Assembly (NCBI RefSeq): GCF_018070045.1
Contig: NZ_JAGPYK010000015.1
Span: forward strand, 61,689-125,688
DNA length: 64,000 nucleotides
Direction of reading: 5' to 3'
DNA from: Micromonospora sp. U21
GTDB lineage: Bacteria; Actinomycetota; Actinomycetes; Mycobacteriales; Micromonosporaceae
Shown: in pieces, positions 7,580 to 16,445 of the stretch
How positions within the stretch are numbered: the stretch's first letter is position 1
Layout of the letters: the number at the start of each line of letters is the position of its first letter
Translations under genes and position numbers: made by a program
Notes under the pieces: generated by a model
Databases searched by the model: none
What the model was told of the DNA's origin: nothing
What the model saw: only the letters and a program-made list of their open reading frames with translations

Positions 7580-9436
7580 TCAGAAGGCCTCCTCCGGGAG
7601 GTCCATGATGTCGAGGTCCGCGCCCTCGATGATGCGCCGGTCCGCGCCGATGCGCGGCAGCACCTCGCGGGCGAAGAACCGGGCAGCGGCCACCTTTCCG
7701 GTGTAGAACGCCTTGTCGGTGGCGGAGAGCTCACCGGCCAGCGCGGTCAGCGCCACGTCGGCCTGCTTCTGGAGCAGCCAGCCGACCACCAGGTCGCCGA
7801 TGGCCAGCAGGAACCGCCGGCTGCTGAGCCCGACCTTGTAGAGGGCGCGGGTGTCGCCGCCCTGCGCCTCACCGAGCCAGCCGGTCAGCACGCCGAGCAT
7901 GTTCTGGATCTCGGCGAGCGCCTTGCCGAGCGCCTGCCGCTCCTCCTTGAGCTGGCCGTTGCCCGCCTCGGAGGAGATGAACTCCTGGATCTCGCCGGCG
8001 ACCGCCATCAGCGCCTTGCCGTTGTCCCGGACGATCTTGCGGAAGATCAGGTCCAGGCTCTGGATGGCGGTGGTGCCCTCGTACAGAGTGTCGATCTTGG
8101 CGTCCCGGACGTACTGCTCCAGCGGGTAGTCCTGGAGGAAGCCGGAGCCACCGAAGGTCTGCAGCGCCTCGTGCCCGAGCATCTCGTACGCCCGCTCCGA
8201 ACCGACGCCCTTGACCAGCGGCAGCAGCAGGTCGTTGACCCGCTTGGCCAGCTTGGTGGCCTTCTCGTCGCCGGCCGCCTCGGCGATGGCGACCTTGTCC
8301 TGCCAGGTGGCGGTGTAGAGAACCAGGGCGCGCAGGCCCTCCGCGTACGACTTCTGCAGCAGCAGCGAGCGGCGCACGTCCGGGTGGTGGGTGATGGTGA
8401 CGCGCGGCGCGGTCTTGTCGGCCTGCTGAATCAGGTCGGCGCCCTGCACCCGGTTCTTCGCGTACTCCAGGGCGTTGAGGTAGCCGGTGGAGAGGGTGGC
8501 GATCGCCTTGGTGCCGACCATCATCCGGGCGTACTCGATGATCATGAACATCTGGCGGATGCCGTCGTGCTTGTCGCCCAGCAGCCAGCCCCGGGCCGGC
8601 ACGCCGTGCTCGCCGAAGGTCACCTCGCAGGTGTTGGAGACCTTCAGGCCCATCTTGTGCTCGACATTGGTGGCGTAGACGCCGTTGCGCTCGCCCAGCT
8701 CGCCGGTCTCCTCGTCGAAGTGGTACTTCGGCACGACGAAGAGGGAGAGGCCCTTGGTGCCCGGGCCACCGACACCCTCGACGCCCACCGGGCGGGCCAG
8801 CACGTAGTGGACGATGTTGTCGCTCAGGTCGTGCTCACCCGAGGTGATGAAGCGCTTGACGCCCTCGATGTGCCACGAGCCGTCCGGCTGCTGGATGGCA
8901 CGGGTGCGGCCGGCGCCCACGTCCGAGCCGGCGTCCGGCTCGGTGAGCACCATCGTGGAGCCCCACTGCTTGTCGATGAAAAGCTTGGCCCACTTCTTCT
9001 GCCGCTCGGTGCCCTCGACGTGCAGCACGTGCGCGAAGGACGGGCCGGAGGCGTACATCCAGACCGGGGCGTTCGACCCGAGCACCAGCTCGGCGAGGGC
9101 CCACCAGAGCGCACGCGGCGCGTTGGTGCCGCCCAGCTCGGGCGGCAGGTCCAGCCGCCAGAACTCGGAGTCCATGAACGCCTGGTAGGACTTCTTGAAC
9201 GACTCGGGCAGCGGCGCGGTGTGCGTGGCCGGGTCGAAGACCGGCGGGTTGCGGTCACTGTCCGTGTAGCTGGCGGCCAGATCCTCGCGGGCGAGGCGGT
9301 CGACCTCGGCGAGGAAGCTCCGGGCGGTGTCGGTGTCGAGATCCGAGTACGGCTCCTGGCCGAACGCCCGGTCAGCCCCGAAGACCTCGAACAGGTTGAA
9401 CTCGAGGTCCCGGAGGTTGCTCTTGTAGTGGGTCAT
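7580..9436 (-). CDS. Acyl-CoA dehydrogenase, FadE5-like
   Basis: 618 residues, the length of the large actinobacterial FadE5-type dehydrogenases. The start MTHYKSNLRDLEFNLFEVFG is typical of that subgroup. The FAD/substrate-binding middle domain is clear (MVLTEPDAGSDVGAGRTRA, VKRFITSGEHD) and the C-terminal helical part holds LGHEALQTFGGSGFLQDYPLEQYVRDAKIDTLYEG split over the active-site region, followed by a C-terminal extension typical of the family. It would oxidise fatty acyl-CoA to the enoyl-CoA, passing electrons to ETF. I start at the ATG at 9436; the frame is open 36 codons further but that segment carries operator-like palindromes. Confidence 0.93.
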   Translation of the reverse strand: MTHYKSNLRDLEFNLFEVFGADRAFGQEPYSDLDTDTARSFLAEVDRLAREDLAASYTDSDRNPPVFDPATHTAPLPESFKKSYQAFMDSEFWRLDLPPELGGTNAPRALWWALAELVLGSNAPVWMYASGPSFAHVLHVEGTERQKKWAKLFIDKQWGSTMVLTEPDAGSDVGAGRTRAIQQPDGSWHIEGVKRFITSGEHDLSDNIVHYVLARPVGVEGVGGPGTKGLSLFVVPKYHFDEETGELGERNGVYATNVEHKMGLKVSNTCEVTFGEHGVPARGWLLGDKHDGIRQMFMIIEYARMMVGTKAIATLSTGYLNALEYAKNRVQGADLIQQADKTAPRVTITHHPDVRRSLLLQKSYAEGLRALVLYTATWQDKVAIAEAAGDEKATKLAKRVNDLLLPLVKGVGSERAYEMLGHEALQTFGGSGFLQDYPLEQYVRDAKIDTLYEGTTAIQSLDLIFRKIVRDNGKALMAVAGEIQEFISSEAGNGQLKEERQALGKALAEIQNMLGVLTGWLGEAQGGDTRALYKVGLSSRRFLLAIGDLVVGWLLQKQADVALTALAGELSATDKAFYTGKVAAARFFAREVLPRIGADRRIIEGADLDIMDLPEEAF

Positions 9437-9463
9437 GCTCACTGGCCCCGCTTCCGGACAGGT

Positions 9464-9504
9464 GTTACCGATCAGTAACCCCGACTCTATTACTCGCGGG
9501 TAGC
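9464..9504. promoter_or_regulatory. Two operator-like palindromes upstream of acyl-CoA dehydrogenase
   Basis: GTTACCGATCAGTAAC (9464-9479) is a near-perfect palindrome GTTAC-N6-GTAAC, and a degenerate second copy ATTACTCGCGGGTAGC lies at 9489-9504, 25 bp away. The same palindrome occurs before the Fe-S oxidoreductase at 31208-31223. A TetR-type fatty-acid regulator is the likely binder (inference). Confidence 0.6.
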
Positions 9505-9575
9505 CACCGACAAGCCGATCACGTAAGTGACAGGCATTACACACTTCCGTGCCGCGCCCGCGTCCAGCCGACCGG

Positions 9576-10703
9576 TCAGCTCTCGGCGGCGCCGACCTCC
9601 CAGCTCGGCACGGCCGCCGCCGCGGCGGTCCGCGCGCCGGCGTACTCCATCAGGACCAGGGCGATGTCGTCGTCGAGCCGGCCGTGCACCCACTCCACCA
9701 GGGCCGTCTCCAGCGAGGCCAACCCGTCGGCGACCGTGCCGTGCCCGAGCAGTCGCCAGGCCCGGTCCGCGGTGGGGAAGAACTCGCCGTCCCGCCGGGC
9801 CTCCCCGAGACCGTCGGTGAACAGCAGCAGCCGGTCGCCCGGCTCCAGGCGTTCCACCCGGGGGCGGACCACCGGCATGAACCCGAGCGGAGGGGCCGGC
9901 GCGGGCGGCTCCAGTGGGATCACCGCGCCCCGGCGCAACAGCAGCGGTGGCGGATGCCCGCAGTTGACGATGGTGAGCGTGCCGCCACGCTCCTCCACCA
10001 GTGCGGCGGTCACGAAGTCCTCGTCACCGACGTTGCGGGCCACCGCGCGGTCCAGGTCGGCCACCACGGCGCGCAGGTCGGCCCGCTCGTAGGCCACGTG
10101 CCGGTACGAGCCGAGGACGATGCTGGCCAGCCGGACCGCGTCCAGACCCTTGCCGCGCACGTCACCGATGATCATGCGAACCCCGTAGGGCGTGTCGATC
10201 GCCTCGTACAGGTCCCCACCGATCTCGGCCGTCGCGGTGGAGGAGATGTAGCGACCGGCCACCGACAGCGTGCCGACCTGTGGGCCGAGCGAACGCAGCA
10301 CCGCCTGCTGGGCCACCGAAGCGAGCTTGGTCAACTCGGCGATCTTCACCGCCTGCCGCTGCCGCACCGACGCCACCGCCATCGCCAGCCCGGTGGCGAG
10401 CGCGACCCCGACCACGTTGACCGAGGTGACCAGCGACATCTTCGGCTCGACCAGGGCGAAGCCGGCCCCGATCAGGGTCGCCGCGGCGCCCACCCCCAGC
10501 ACCACCTGCCACGCCGCCAGCGCGGCGGCCAGGATCGGGGCGGCCGCCAGCAGCGCGACGTAGTGCGCGGGACGGCCGTCCGCCAGCTCCACCGCCGAGA
10601 CGATCGCGAGCAGAACGAGGGCCGCGCCGAGGCCGGCGCGGGATCCGGGGCTCAGCGGGCGACGGCCCGACTGGAGGAGTCGCGTGGGTACGAGGGACAG
10701 CAT
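9576..10703 (-). CDS. PP2C/SpoIIE-type membrane protein phosphatase
   Basis: 375 residues. The N-terminal ~130 residues contain about four to five membrane helices (AALVLLAIVSAVELA, YVALLAAAPILAAALAA and others); the rest is a SpoIIE-type PP2C domain with the metal-binding aspartates in GGDLYEAI, GDVRGKGLDA, LFTDGLGEAR and LDDDIALVLM. Such proteins dephosphorylate Ser/Thr on anti-anti-sigma factors or other targets. No partner anti-sigma gene is adjacent. The ATG at 10703 gives a short basic N-terminus before the first helix; the frame continues upstream but overlaps unrelated sequence. Confidence 0.88.
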   Translation of the reverse strand: MLSLVPTRLLQSGRRPLSPGSRAGLGAALVLLAIVSAVELADGRPAHYVALLAAAPILAAALAAWQVVLGVGAAATLIGAGFALVEPKMSLVTSVNVVGVALATGLAMAVASVRQRQAVKIAELTKLASVAQQAVLRSLGPQVGTLSVAGRYISSTATAEIGGDLYEAIDTPYGVRMIIGDVRGKGLDAVRLASIVLGSYRHVAYERADLRAVVADLDRAVARNVGDEDFVTAALVEERGGTLTIVNCGHPPPLLLRRGAVIPLEPPAPAPPLGFMPVVRPRVERLEPGDRLLLFTDGLGEARRDGEFFPTADRAWRLLGHGTVADGLASLETALVEWVHGRLDDDIALVLMEYAGARTAAAAAVPSWEVGAAES

Positions 10704-10804
10704 GCCTGATCCACGTGAGCGGGTGAATGAACCTGGCCCGTCGTCCGAGGAGGTTCTGTCCGGCTGGCGGGGGTGTCCGGCCGGAACGGCATCGCCCGCT
10801 CCGC

Positions 10805-11437
10805 TCAGCCGAGCACCTCGTACCTGACGGTGAGCGCGCCCACGTCGACCGAGGCGATGGTGGCGAACGCGGTCCGGGAGAGGTCCAGGCAGCGGCCGTC
10901 GATGAACGGGCCACGGTCGTTGATCCGTACCACGACCGATTTGCCGCTGGCCGGGTTGGTCACCCGGACCTTGGTGTCGAACGGCAGGGTCTTGTGCGCC
11001 GCGGTCAGCTCGTTCGGGTTGAACGACTCGCCGTTGGCGGTGAGCTGCCCGTCCGAGTAGAAGGAGGCGCCGCACGAGCCGCTCTCCAGCACCTTCGCCG
11101 CCGGCGTCTTCTTCTTCGCGGTCGGGCTCGGCTTCGGCGCGGTGGTGCGGGTCTTGTTCCGCGAGGCGGCCTGCGGCGACCGGCTGGCCGACGGGCTGGC
11201 CGTCACACTCGGCGAGGCGCTGGTACTCGGGGAGGCGGCCAAAAAACTGGCGGCGGGGCTGCTGACAGCGATGGTGGGGGCGAACTCGATGGTGGCCTGC
11301 TCCGGCCGCGCGGACCCCGAGGTCAGCTGCACGGCGCCGACGGTGCCGCCGACGGCGAGGGCGACGGCGGCCGCCGCGGTGGCCGCGATGCCCGCCGGGG
11401 AGGAGAAGATGCGCGTACGGGAGTGCCTACCTGCCAC
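10805..11437 (-). CDS. RlpA-like secreted double-psi beta-barrel protein
   Basis: 210 residues. A hydrophobic N-terminal segment (IAATAAAAVALAVGGTVGAV) acts as signal or anchor, then a Ser/Thr/Ala/Lys-rich linker, then a C-terminal RlpA/DPBB domain of about 90 residues (CGASFYSDGQLTANGESF, VRVTNPASGKSVVVRINDRG, DLSRTAF). RlpA-type domains act on or bind peptidoglycan glycan strands. I start at the GTG at 11437 because AAAGGA sits 8 nt upstream; an in-frame ATG at 11515 would add 26 residues without family support. Divergent from the phosphoribosyltransferase gene. Confidence 0.85.
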   Translation of the reverse strand: MAGRHSRTRIFSSPAGIAATAAAAVALAVGGTVGAVQLTSGSARPEQATIEFAPTIAVSSPAASFLAASPSTSASPSVTASPSASRSPQAASRNKTRTTAPKPSPTAKKKTPAAKVLESGSCGASFYSDGQLTANGESFNPNELTAAHKTLPFDTKVRVTNPASGKSVVVRINDRGPFIDGRCLDLSRTAFATIASVDVGALTVRYEVLG

Positions 11438-11624
11438 CGGCCCGGTCCTTTCGCCGACTGAACAAACCGGGTCGGACCGTAACGAGAGAAGCACTTCCGA
11501 CGTCAACGTGATCATTCTGGTATGTCCGTATTTGGACTGGTACGTGTAGCCGATCATCCGAGCCGGGATGGGCCGGCCGGCCCGGGTGCCCACACGCCGG
11601 ACACGCGTGCCGCAGGATGGACCG

Positions 11625-12176
11625 ATGCCCGCTGAGCTGACCGAACGCCTCACCACCCTGTTCCGGTGGATCGACCCCGGGCCGGGCACCAGCCACCTGG
11701 TCAGCGACATCTCCGGCTGGTGGCGGGATCCGACGGTGCTGGCCGAGCTGGGGCCGGCCCTGGTGGCGCCGTACCGGTCCGCCCGGCCGACCGTGGTGCT
11801 CGCCCCCGCGGTCACCGGGCTGCTGCTCGGGCCGCTGGCCGCCACCGCCCTCGGAGTCGGCTTCGTGGCCGCGCACAAGCCCGGCGACGGGCGGCTGCCG
11901 GCCGGGCCGCTCACCTGGGCGCAGAGCCCGCCGGACTACCGGGGCCGGCAGGTCGACCTGGCCGTACGGGACCGCCACCTCGGCCCCGGCGACCGGGTCC
12001 TGGTGGTGGACGACTGGGTACGCACCGGAGCGCAGATCCACGCCCTCTACGACATCTGCGCCGCGCGCGGCGCAGATGTGCTGGGCAGCGCCGTGGTGGC
12101 CGTCGACTGCCCGCCCGACGTCGCGACCGAACTCCGGATCACCGGCCTGATCAGTGGCGCGGATCTGCCCGCTTGA
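11625..12176 (+). CDS. Phosphoribosyltransferase family protein
   Basis: 183 residues. The PRPP-binding loop is VLVVDDWVRTGAQ (two acidic residues followed by a Thr-Gly turn), preceded by PAVTGLLLGPLAATALGVGF, which matches the N-terminal part of type I phosphoribosyltransferases such as adenine PRTases. The base specificity cannot be assigned; the hood region is short. Start ATG at 11625 has CAGGATGG upstream. The next gene begins 33 nt after the stop and may be cotranscribed. Confidence 0.8.
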   Translation: MPAELTERLTTLFRWIDPGPGTSHLVSDISGWWRDPTVLAELGPALVAPYRSARPTVVLAPAVTGLLLGPLAATALGVGFVAAHKPGDGRLPAGPLTWAQSPPDYRGRQVDLAVRDRHLGPGDRVLVVDDWVRTGAQIHALYDICAARGADVLGSAVVAVDCPPDVATELRITGLISGADLPA

Positions 12177-12209
12177 CCTGAACCATGGTTCACCTCCGAC
12201 GATCGACGC

Positions 12210-13295
12210 ATGAGCGACGGGATCCTCGACGAGGCGTACGAACGGCTGCACCGCACCGGCCCCGAATACCAGGGCTGGCTGACCAACCACGGGCCGATGG
12301 CCGTCGAGGCGCTGGCCCGGCACGGGCACCAACAGCGGGTGCACCGCTGGCTCGACGACTACCTCGGTCGCCTCGACGAGCTGCCCCGCGGGCTCCGCCC
12401 GATCGACGACTGGCGGGTGGCGCTGGGCGATGCGAAGCGGGCCGGTGACTGGCTGGCGTACTTCGACCGGGAGCTGCGCAAACACCCGTGGCGGGAGGTG
12501 CTCGGCACCTGGTGGCCCCGGCTGCTGCCCGGCATCGCCGCCGGCGCCACCCACGGCGTGATCCGGGTCGGGCACGCCGTGCGCGCGCTCGAGCCGGCAG
12601 GCGGGAACCCGCAGCGGCTCGCCGAGCTGGGCCAGGCCCTCGGCTACTGGGCCGCCCGCTGGCAGCCGGTCCCCGGGGCGGGCCGACTGCTCGACCCGAC
12701 CCTCGTCGCGGGGGCGTCGGGCCGGTCCCTCGCCGCCGAAGCGGGCCAGCCCGACAACGATGGGGTGGACGTGGCCACCGCGCTGGCCGGACTGCCCCGG
12801 ATCGACGACCAGTCCGGGGGCATCCTGGCCCGGCTGGGCCGACTGCCGGACGTACCGCGATGGGAGCCGGCACTCGCGGCGCTGCGCCCCGCGCTGACCC
12901 CGGACGAGGCGGAGCGGGGGCTCGCCACGCTGGTGCACCGGGCCGGCCTGGACTACCTGCGCTTCGGGCACGCCGCGCCGGTCATGCTGGTGCACGCGGT
13001 CACCGCGCCGACCGCGGTGCTGCGTACCCTGCCGGCACTCGATCGGGCGCTCTGGGCGCCGAGCCTCGCCGCCGCCTGGGCCGCGACGGCGGCCGTGACC
13101 TCGGTGTACGCCCCGACCGACGGGACGACACCGCCGATCGTGCCGGCCGCGACCCCGGCGGAGGTCTTCGCCCGGGCGGCCCGGCACGGTGACGAACACG
13201 TGGTCAAGCTGGCCGACGCGGTGCTCGACGCGCACGCCGCCACCGGCGACGAGCGGCTGCTCACCGCCGCCGGCTACGCCGGTCAGCTGATCTGA
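12210..13295 (+). CDS. Questin oxidase family protein
   Basis: 361 residues. The N-terminus LDEAYERLHRTGPEYQGWLTNHGPMAVEAL and the downstream THGVIRVGHAVRAL and AAEAG segments match the questin oxidase-like family (PF14027), named after a fungal Baeyer-Villiger-type enzyme. Bacterial members have no established substrate. Several His residues (NHGPMA, THGVIR, GHAVRA, FGHAAPVM) are regularly spaced in an all-helical protein. It could act on a secondary metabolite, but no biosynthetic genes are adjacent. Confidence 0.7.
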   Translation: MSDGILDEAYERLHRTGPEYQGWLTNHGPMAVEALARHGHQQRVHRWLDDYLGRLDELPRGLRPIDDWRVALGDAKRAGDWLAYFDRELRKHPWREVLGTWWPRLLPGIAAGATHGVIRVGHAVRALEPAGGNPQRLAELGQALGYWAARWQPVPGAGRLLDPTLVAGASGRSLAAEAGQPDNDGVDVATALAGLPRIDDQSGGILARLGRLPDVPRWEPALAALRPALTPDEAERGLATLVHRAGLDYLRFGHAAPVMLVHAVTAPTAVLRTLPALDRALWAPSLAAAWAATAAVTSVYAPTDGTTPPIVPAATPAEVFARAARHGDEHVVKLADAVLDAHAATGDERLLTAAGYAGQLI

Positions 13296-13351
13296 CCGGG
13301 GCCGGCATATTGCGGCGGCGGTACGGGCCGCGCTGGCCTAGCCTCGGCAGG

Positions 13352-13783
13352 ATGTGGCCACGGATCGGTGAACTGCGCGCCCTCGCCCTCGGCACCCCGG
13401 GCGAGCTGCGGGCGACCCTGAACACCCTGGTGCTGGCCGGCGTGAAGACCGCCACGGCCGGCCGGCTCGCCGAGTACGCGGAGGAGGGCGAGGAGCTGGA
13501 GCGCGTCGGCGAACGGCTGGCGCTGGTCGACGACGACGATGCGCTGGCCGGCGTCGTGGAGATCACCGGCGTCGAGGTGGTCCGTTTCGCCGACGTGCCC
13601 TGGGACTTCGCCCGCGCCGAGGGTGAGGGCGACCGCTCGATCGAGGAGTGGCGGGCCGGACATTCGGCCTACTGGGCGCGGCTCGGCACCCCGGTCGACG
13701 ACGACACCCCGATCGTCTGCCTCCGCCTACGGCTGGTCTCCGGTGGCGAGGGTGGCGTGGCCAGCGGCGACCTCGGCACCTGA
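13352..13783 (+). CDS. ASCH domain protein
   Basis: 143 residues from the ATG at 13352, preceded by CGGCAGG. The arrangement LGTPGELRATLNTLVLAGVKTATAG, then VDDDDALAGVVEITGVEVVRFADV and EGEGDRSIEEWRAGHSAYW, is the ASCH fold, related to PUA and found in RNA-binding or N4-acetylcytidine amidohydrolase-type proteins. The conserved Lys-Thr (GVKTATAG) and the Glu in the WxxxH region suggest nucleotide binding. Specific role unknown. Confidence 0.8.
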   Translation: MWPRIGELRALALGTPGELRATLNTLVLAGVKTATAGRLAEYAEEGEELERVGERLALVDDDDALAGVVEITGVEVVRFADVPWDFARAEGEGDRSIEEWRAGHSAYWARLGTPVDDDTPIVCLRLRLVSGGEGGVASGDLGT

Positions 13784-13848
13784 CCCGGTTGTCGCTCGCG
13801 GCGCGGTCTCAGCCGCTGACGCTGCGCCCCGCTGCTGGCGCCGCCGGC

Positions 13849-14727
13849 TCAGCCGCGCAGCTCCGGCAGCAGCCGGGTCGCCACGTCGGCCAGGACGGCC
13901 TCGTCGCCGGCGTACCAGCTGCTGGCCCGGGGCCAGTGCGTCACCACGTCGGTGAAGCCGAGGTCGGCGGCCCGGCCGACCTGGTCGGCGAAGAACTGCG
14001 CGCTGCTGAGCGAGAAGACCGGCGCCGCGTCCAGCGAGAGATACCGGTCCAGGGTGGCCGGGTCGCGGCCGGCCTCATCCAGCGTGCGGTCCAGCCGCGC
14101 GGACAGCGCCGACACGGTGCCCCACCAGCCCTCCACGTCGTCGGCGTCGGTGCCGGTGGTCACCCAACCCTGGCCGAACCGGGCCACCAGCCGCATCGAC
14201 CGCGGCCCGTTGGCGGCCACCACGAACGGCACCCGCGGCTGCTGCACGCAGCCCGGATTGTTACGGGCGTCCACCGCGGCGAACCAGGCACCGCGCCAGG
14301 TGGTGCCGTCCTCCCGCAGGATCAGGTCCAGCAGCTCGGTGAACTCGGCGAACCGGTCGACCCGCTGACGCGGCGGCAGCGTCTCGCCGCCCAGCACCGC
14401 CGAGTCGAAGCCGATACCGCCCGCGCCCAGGCCAAGCAGCAGCCGGCCGTCCGAGACGTCGTCCACCGTGGTGATCTGCCGGGCGAACGCGGCCGGGTGC
14501 CGGAAGTTCGGCGACGCCACCAGGGTGCCCAGTCGGATCCGCGAGGTGACCGTGGCGGCGGCGGTCAGCGTGCTCATCGAGTCGAACCACGGACCGTCCA
14601 CCAGGTCCCGCCAACCCAGGTGGTCGTACGTCCAGGCGTGGTCGAAGCCCCACTCGTCGGCCTGCCGCCAGCGACGCTGCGACTCCGCCCAGCGCTGGTC
14701 CGGCAGGATCACGATGCCAATCCGCAT
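13849..14727 (-). CDS. LLM-class F420-dependent oxidoreductase
   Basis: 292 residues of the luciferase-like monooxygenase superfamily. Start MRIGIVILPDQRW, then ADEWGFDHAWTYDHLGWR, TSRIRLGTLVASPNFRHPAAFARQITTVDDVSDGR and LGLGAGGIGFDSAVLGGE (quoted in overlapping parts) are typical of F420-binding members in actinobacteria. Substrate unknown. Convergent with the ASCH gene (65-nt gap) and divergent from the CdiI-like gene, whose GTG is 29 nt from this ATG, so their promoters overlap. Confidence 0.85.
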   Translation of the reverse strand: MRIGIVILPDQRWAESQRRWRQADEWGFDHAWTYDHLGWRDLVDGPWFDSMSTLTAAATVTSRIRLGTLVASPNFRHPAAFARQITTVDDVSDGRLLLGLGAGGIGFDSAVLGGETLPPRQRVDRFAEFTELLDLILREDGTTWRGAWFAAVDARNNPGCVQQPRVPFVVAANGPRSMRLVARFGQGWVTTGTDADDVEGWWGTVSALSARLDRTLDEAGRDPATLDRYLSLDAAPVFSLSSAQFFADQVGRAADLGFTDVVTHWPRASSWYAGDEAVLADVATRLLPELRG

Positions 14728-14756
14728 GATCGCCAGCCTAGCCGCGCCGACCCCTC

Positions 14757-15164
14757 GTGACCGGCACCGTTCGGCGCGGACCCCACGTGTGGCCGGACCC
14801 CGATCCGGACGCCACCTACCTCGTCACTCGGTGCACCGAACTTCGTCGTAAGCCGCTGGCCGATTTCACGGCCGAGGACCTCCGCATCATGCTCGGGCAG
14901 GCGATCGGCGTGCCGTCCCTGCTGCCTCTCGCGGTGGGCGTCCTGCGCGACGATCCGCTGGTCGAGGCCGACTACCACCCGGGCGACCTGCTCCTGCAGG
15001 TGCTGCGGCTGCCCGACTCGGCGTGGTCGGGCCTCGCGGCGGAGCGGGAGCAACTCAGGGCGGTGGTGGCAGACCTCGTCGCCGGTCCCGCCCTCTCCGA
15101 CCCGGATCTCTCAGCTCGTGAGGCCGAGAGGCTTCGCCCTGCCATCGAGCAGTTTCTCGGCTGA
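14757..15164 (+). CDS. CdiI-like immunity protein (orphan)
   Basis: 135 residues. The core (ELRRKPLADFTAEDLRIMLGQ, then AIGVPSLLPLAVGVLRDDPL, then ADYHPGDLLLQVL) matches the contact-dependent growth inhibition immunity domain family CdiI_2. Members neutralise toxin domains of contact-dependent or polymorphic toxins. No toxin, VgrG, WXG100 or large repeat protein lies nearby, so this looks like an orphan immunity gene. GTG start at 14757. Family assignment rests on remembered motif pattern, not on a search. Confidence 0.7.
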   Translation: MTGTVRRGPHVWPDPDPDATYLVTRCTELRRKPLADFTAEDLRIMLGQAIGVPSLLPLAVGVLRDDPLVEADYHPGDLLLQVLRLPDSAWSGLAAEREQLRAVVADLVAGPALSDPDLSAREAERLRPAIEQFLG

Positions 15165-15277
15165 TTCAGTGTGGCATCTGTCACACCACCGCCCGGTAGG
15201 GCGTGTCCGGTCGGCTCCGACCCATCGGTGAGCGGGCATCCGAGCCGGGTGCCGCCCGAGGAGAGGAATGGCGCGAG

Positions 15278-15979
15278 ATGACGAAGGTGACCGCACAGCT
15301 GTCGGTGTCGATGGACGGGTTCTACGCCGGCCCCCAGTTCGCCGGCGAGGGCGACTGGATGGACTCGGCCGAGAGCGCCGGATTCTTCCGGGTCACCCGC
15401 TGGGTGACCGAAGCGATGTCGTGGCGCGAGCGACAGGGCTTCGCCGGTGGCGAGCAGGACACCAACTCGGACGTGGTCGCCGAGTCGTTCGACTCGGCCG
15501 GCGCGTACGTGATGGGACGGCGGATGGCCGACGGAGGTGAGATTCCCTGGGGCGAGGAGCCGCCGTTCCGCGCGCCGGTCTTCGTCGTCACGCACCGCCC
15601 CCGCCAGCCCCTGCTGCGCGGCGGCGGCACCAGCTTCACCTACGTCACCGATGGCGTGGCCAGCGCCGTCGAGCAGGCGCGCGCCGCGGCTGGCGGCAAG
15701 GACGTCGCGGTGGCCGGGGGCGGCAGCCTCGTGCGGCAGGTCCTCAAGGCCGGCCTGCTCGACCAGTTGGAGCTGCACGTCGTACCGGTCGTGCTCGGCA
15801 CCGGCCTCCGGCTGTTCGACGCGGACCTCGACCTCGGCGAGAAGGAAGCGATCGAGCTGACACCCACCCGGGTCATCCACACGCCGCAGGTCACCCACAT
15901 CCGGTACGCGGTGCACGGTCGCGCCCCGCTCGTGCTCGACGACCGGGGCAGCGGCGGCGGCCCGACGGTGACCGGGTGA
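15278..15979 (+). CDS. Dihydrofolate reductase/RibD C-terminal family protein
   Basis: 233 residues from the ATG at 15278, preceded by GAGGAGAGGA. The start VTAQLSVSMDGFYAGP is the family's strand-turn motif; YVMGRRMADGG, FVVTHRP and VAVAGGGSLVRQVLKAGLLDQLELHVVPV (in parts) form the NADPH-binding Rossmann-like fold of RibD_C proteins. Reaction unknown for this subgroup. An ATG at 15268 is in a different frame and is not used. Confidence 0.85.
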   Translation: MTKVTAQLSVSMDGFYAGPQFAGEGDWMDSAESAGFFRVTRWVTEAMSWRERQGFAGGEQDTNSDVVAESFDSAGAYVMGRRMADGGEIPWGEEPPFRAPVFVVTHRPRQPLLRGGGTSFTYVTDGVASAVEQARAAAGGKDVAVAGGGSLVRQVLKAGLLDQLELHVVPVVLGTGLRLFDADLDLGEKEAIELTPTRVIHTPQVTHIRYAVHGRAPLVLDDRGSGGGPTVTG

Positions 15980-15996
15980 ACGGCGGTAGCCGGCAC

Positions 15997-16362
15997 CTAC
16001 AGCCGTGACAGCACCAGCAGCCTGTTGCCGTCCGGGTCTTCGACCCGGGCGGACCGCTCACCCCACGGCTGATCGACCGGCTCCTCGGTGACGATCGCAC
16101 CAGCGGCCCGCAGCGTGCCCACGGCTGCGTCGCAGTCGTAGGCGTAAACGCACAGTTCCCAGCGGTGCGAGACGGAGGGGTTGCCGGCCTTCGGGTCGGC
16201 GGCCAGGCCCAGCTCGCTGTTGCCCAGCCGGAGTGCGACGAACTCCGGGTCGCCGTCATCCGGGAACCGGTAGGTCTGCTCGAAGCCGACGACATCCCGA
16301 TAGAACGCGATCAGTCTCGGCAGGTCGGGCGTAGTCACGATCGGAAAGGCTTCGGTGAACAC
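15997..16362 (-). CDS. VOC (glyoxalase/bleomycin resistance) family protein
   Basis: 121 residues, one vicinal-oxygen-chelate module pair: AFPIVTTPDLPRLIAFYRDVVGFE begins the first beta-alpha-beta unit and VEDPDGNRLLVLSRL ends the second. No clear full set of metal ligands can be assigned (a Glu in PEFVALRLG and a Glu in VTEEPVDQPWGER are candidates). Convergent with the RibD_C gene. Confidence 0.8.
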   Translation of the reverse strand: MFTEAFPIVTTPDLPRLIAFYRDVVGFEQTYRFPDDGDPEFVALRLGNSELGLAADPKAGNPSVSHRWELCVYAYDCDAAVGTLRAAGAIVTEEPVDQPWGERSARVEDPDGNRLLVLSRL

Positions 16363-16445
16363 GGGACCACCTCCGAACCGGACACTAGCTGGCAGGAGGG
16401 CTCAGCGGCATCAACCTCGGTGACATCCCGGATGCCCGGCGCCGC

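Noticed and set aside
7061..9478. An 805-codon open frame on the plus strand
   Set aside because: It runs antisense to the FadE5-like dehydrogenase, has a low-complexity Leu/Gly/Arg composition typical of high-GC shadow frames and no domain.
13784..13848. A terminator hairpin between the ASCH and LLM genes
   Set aside because: Only short, interrupted GC pairings are present; I could not define a convincing stem.
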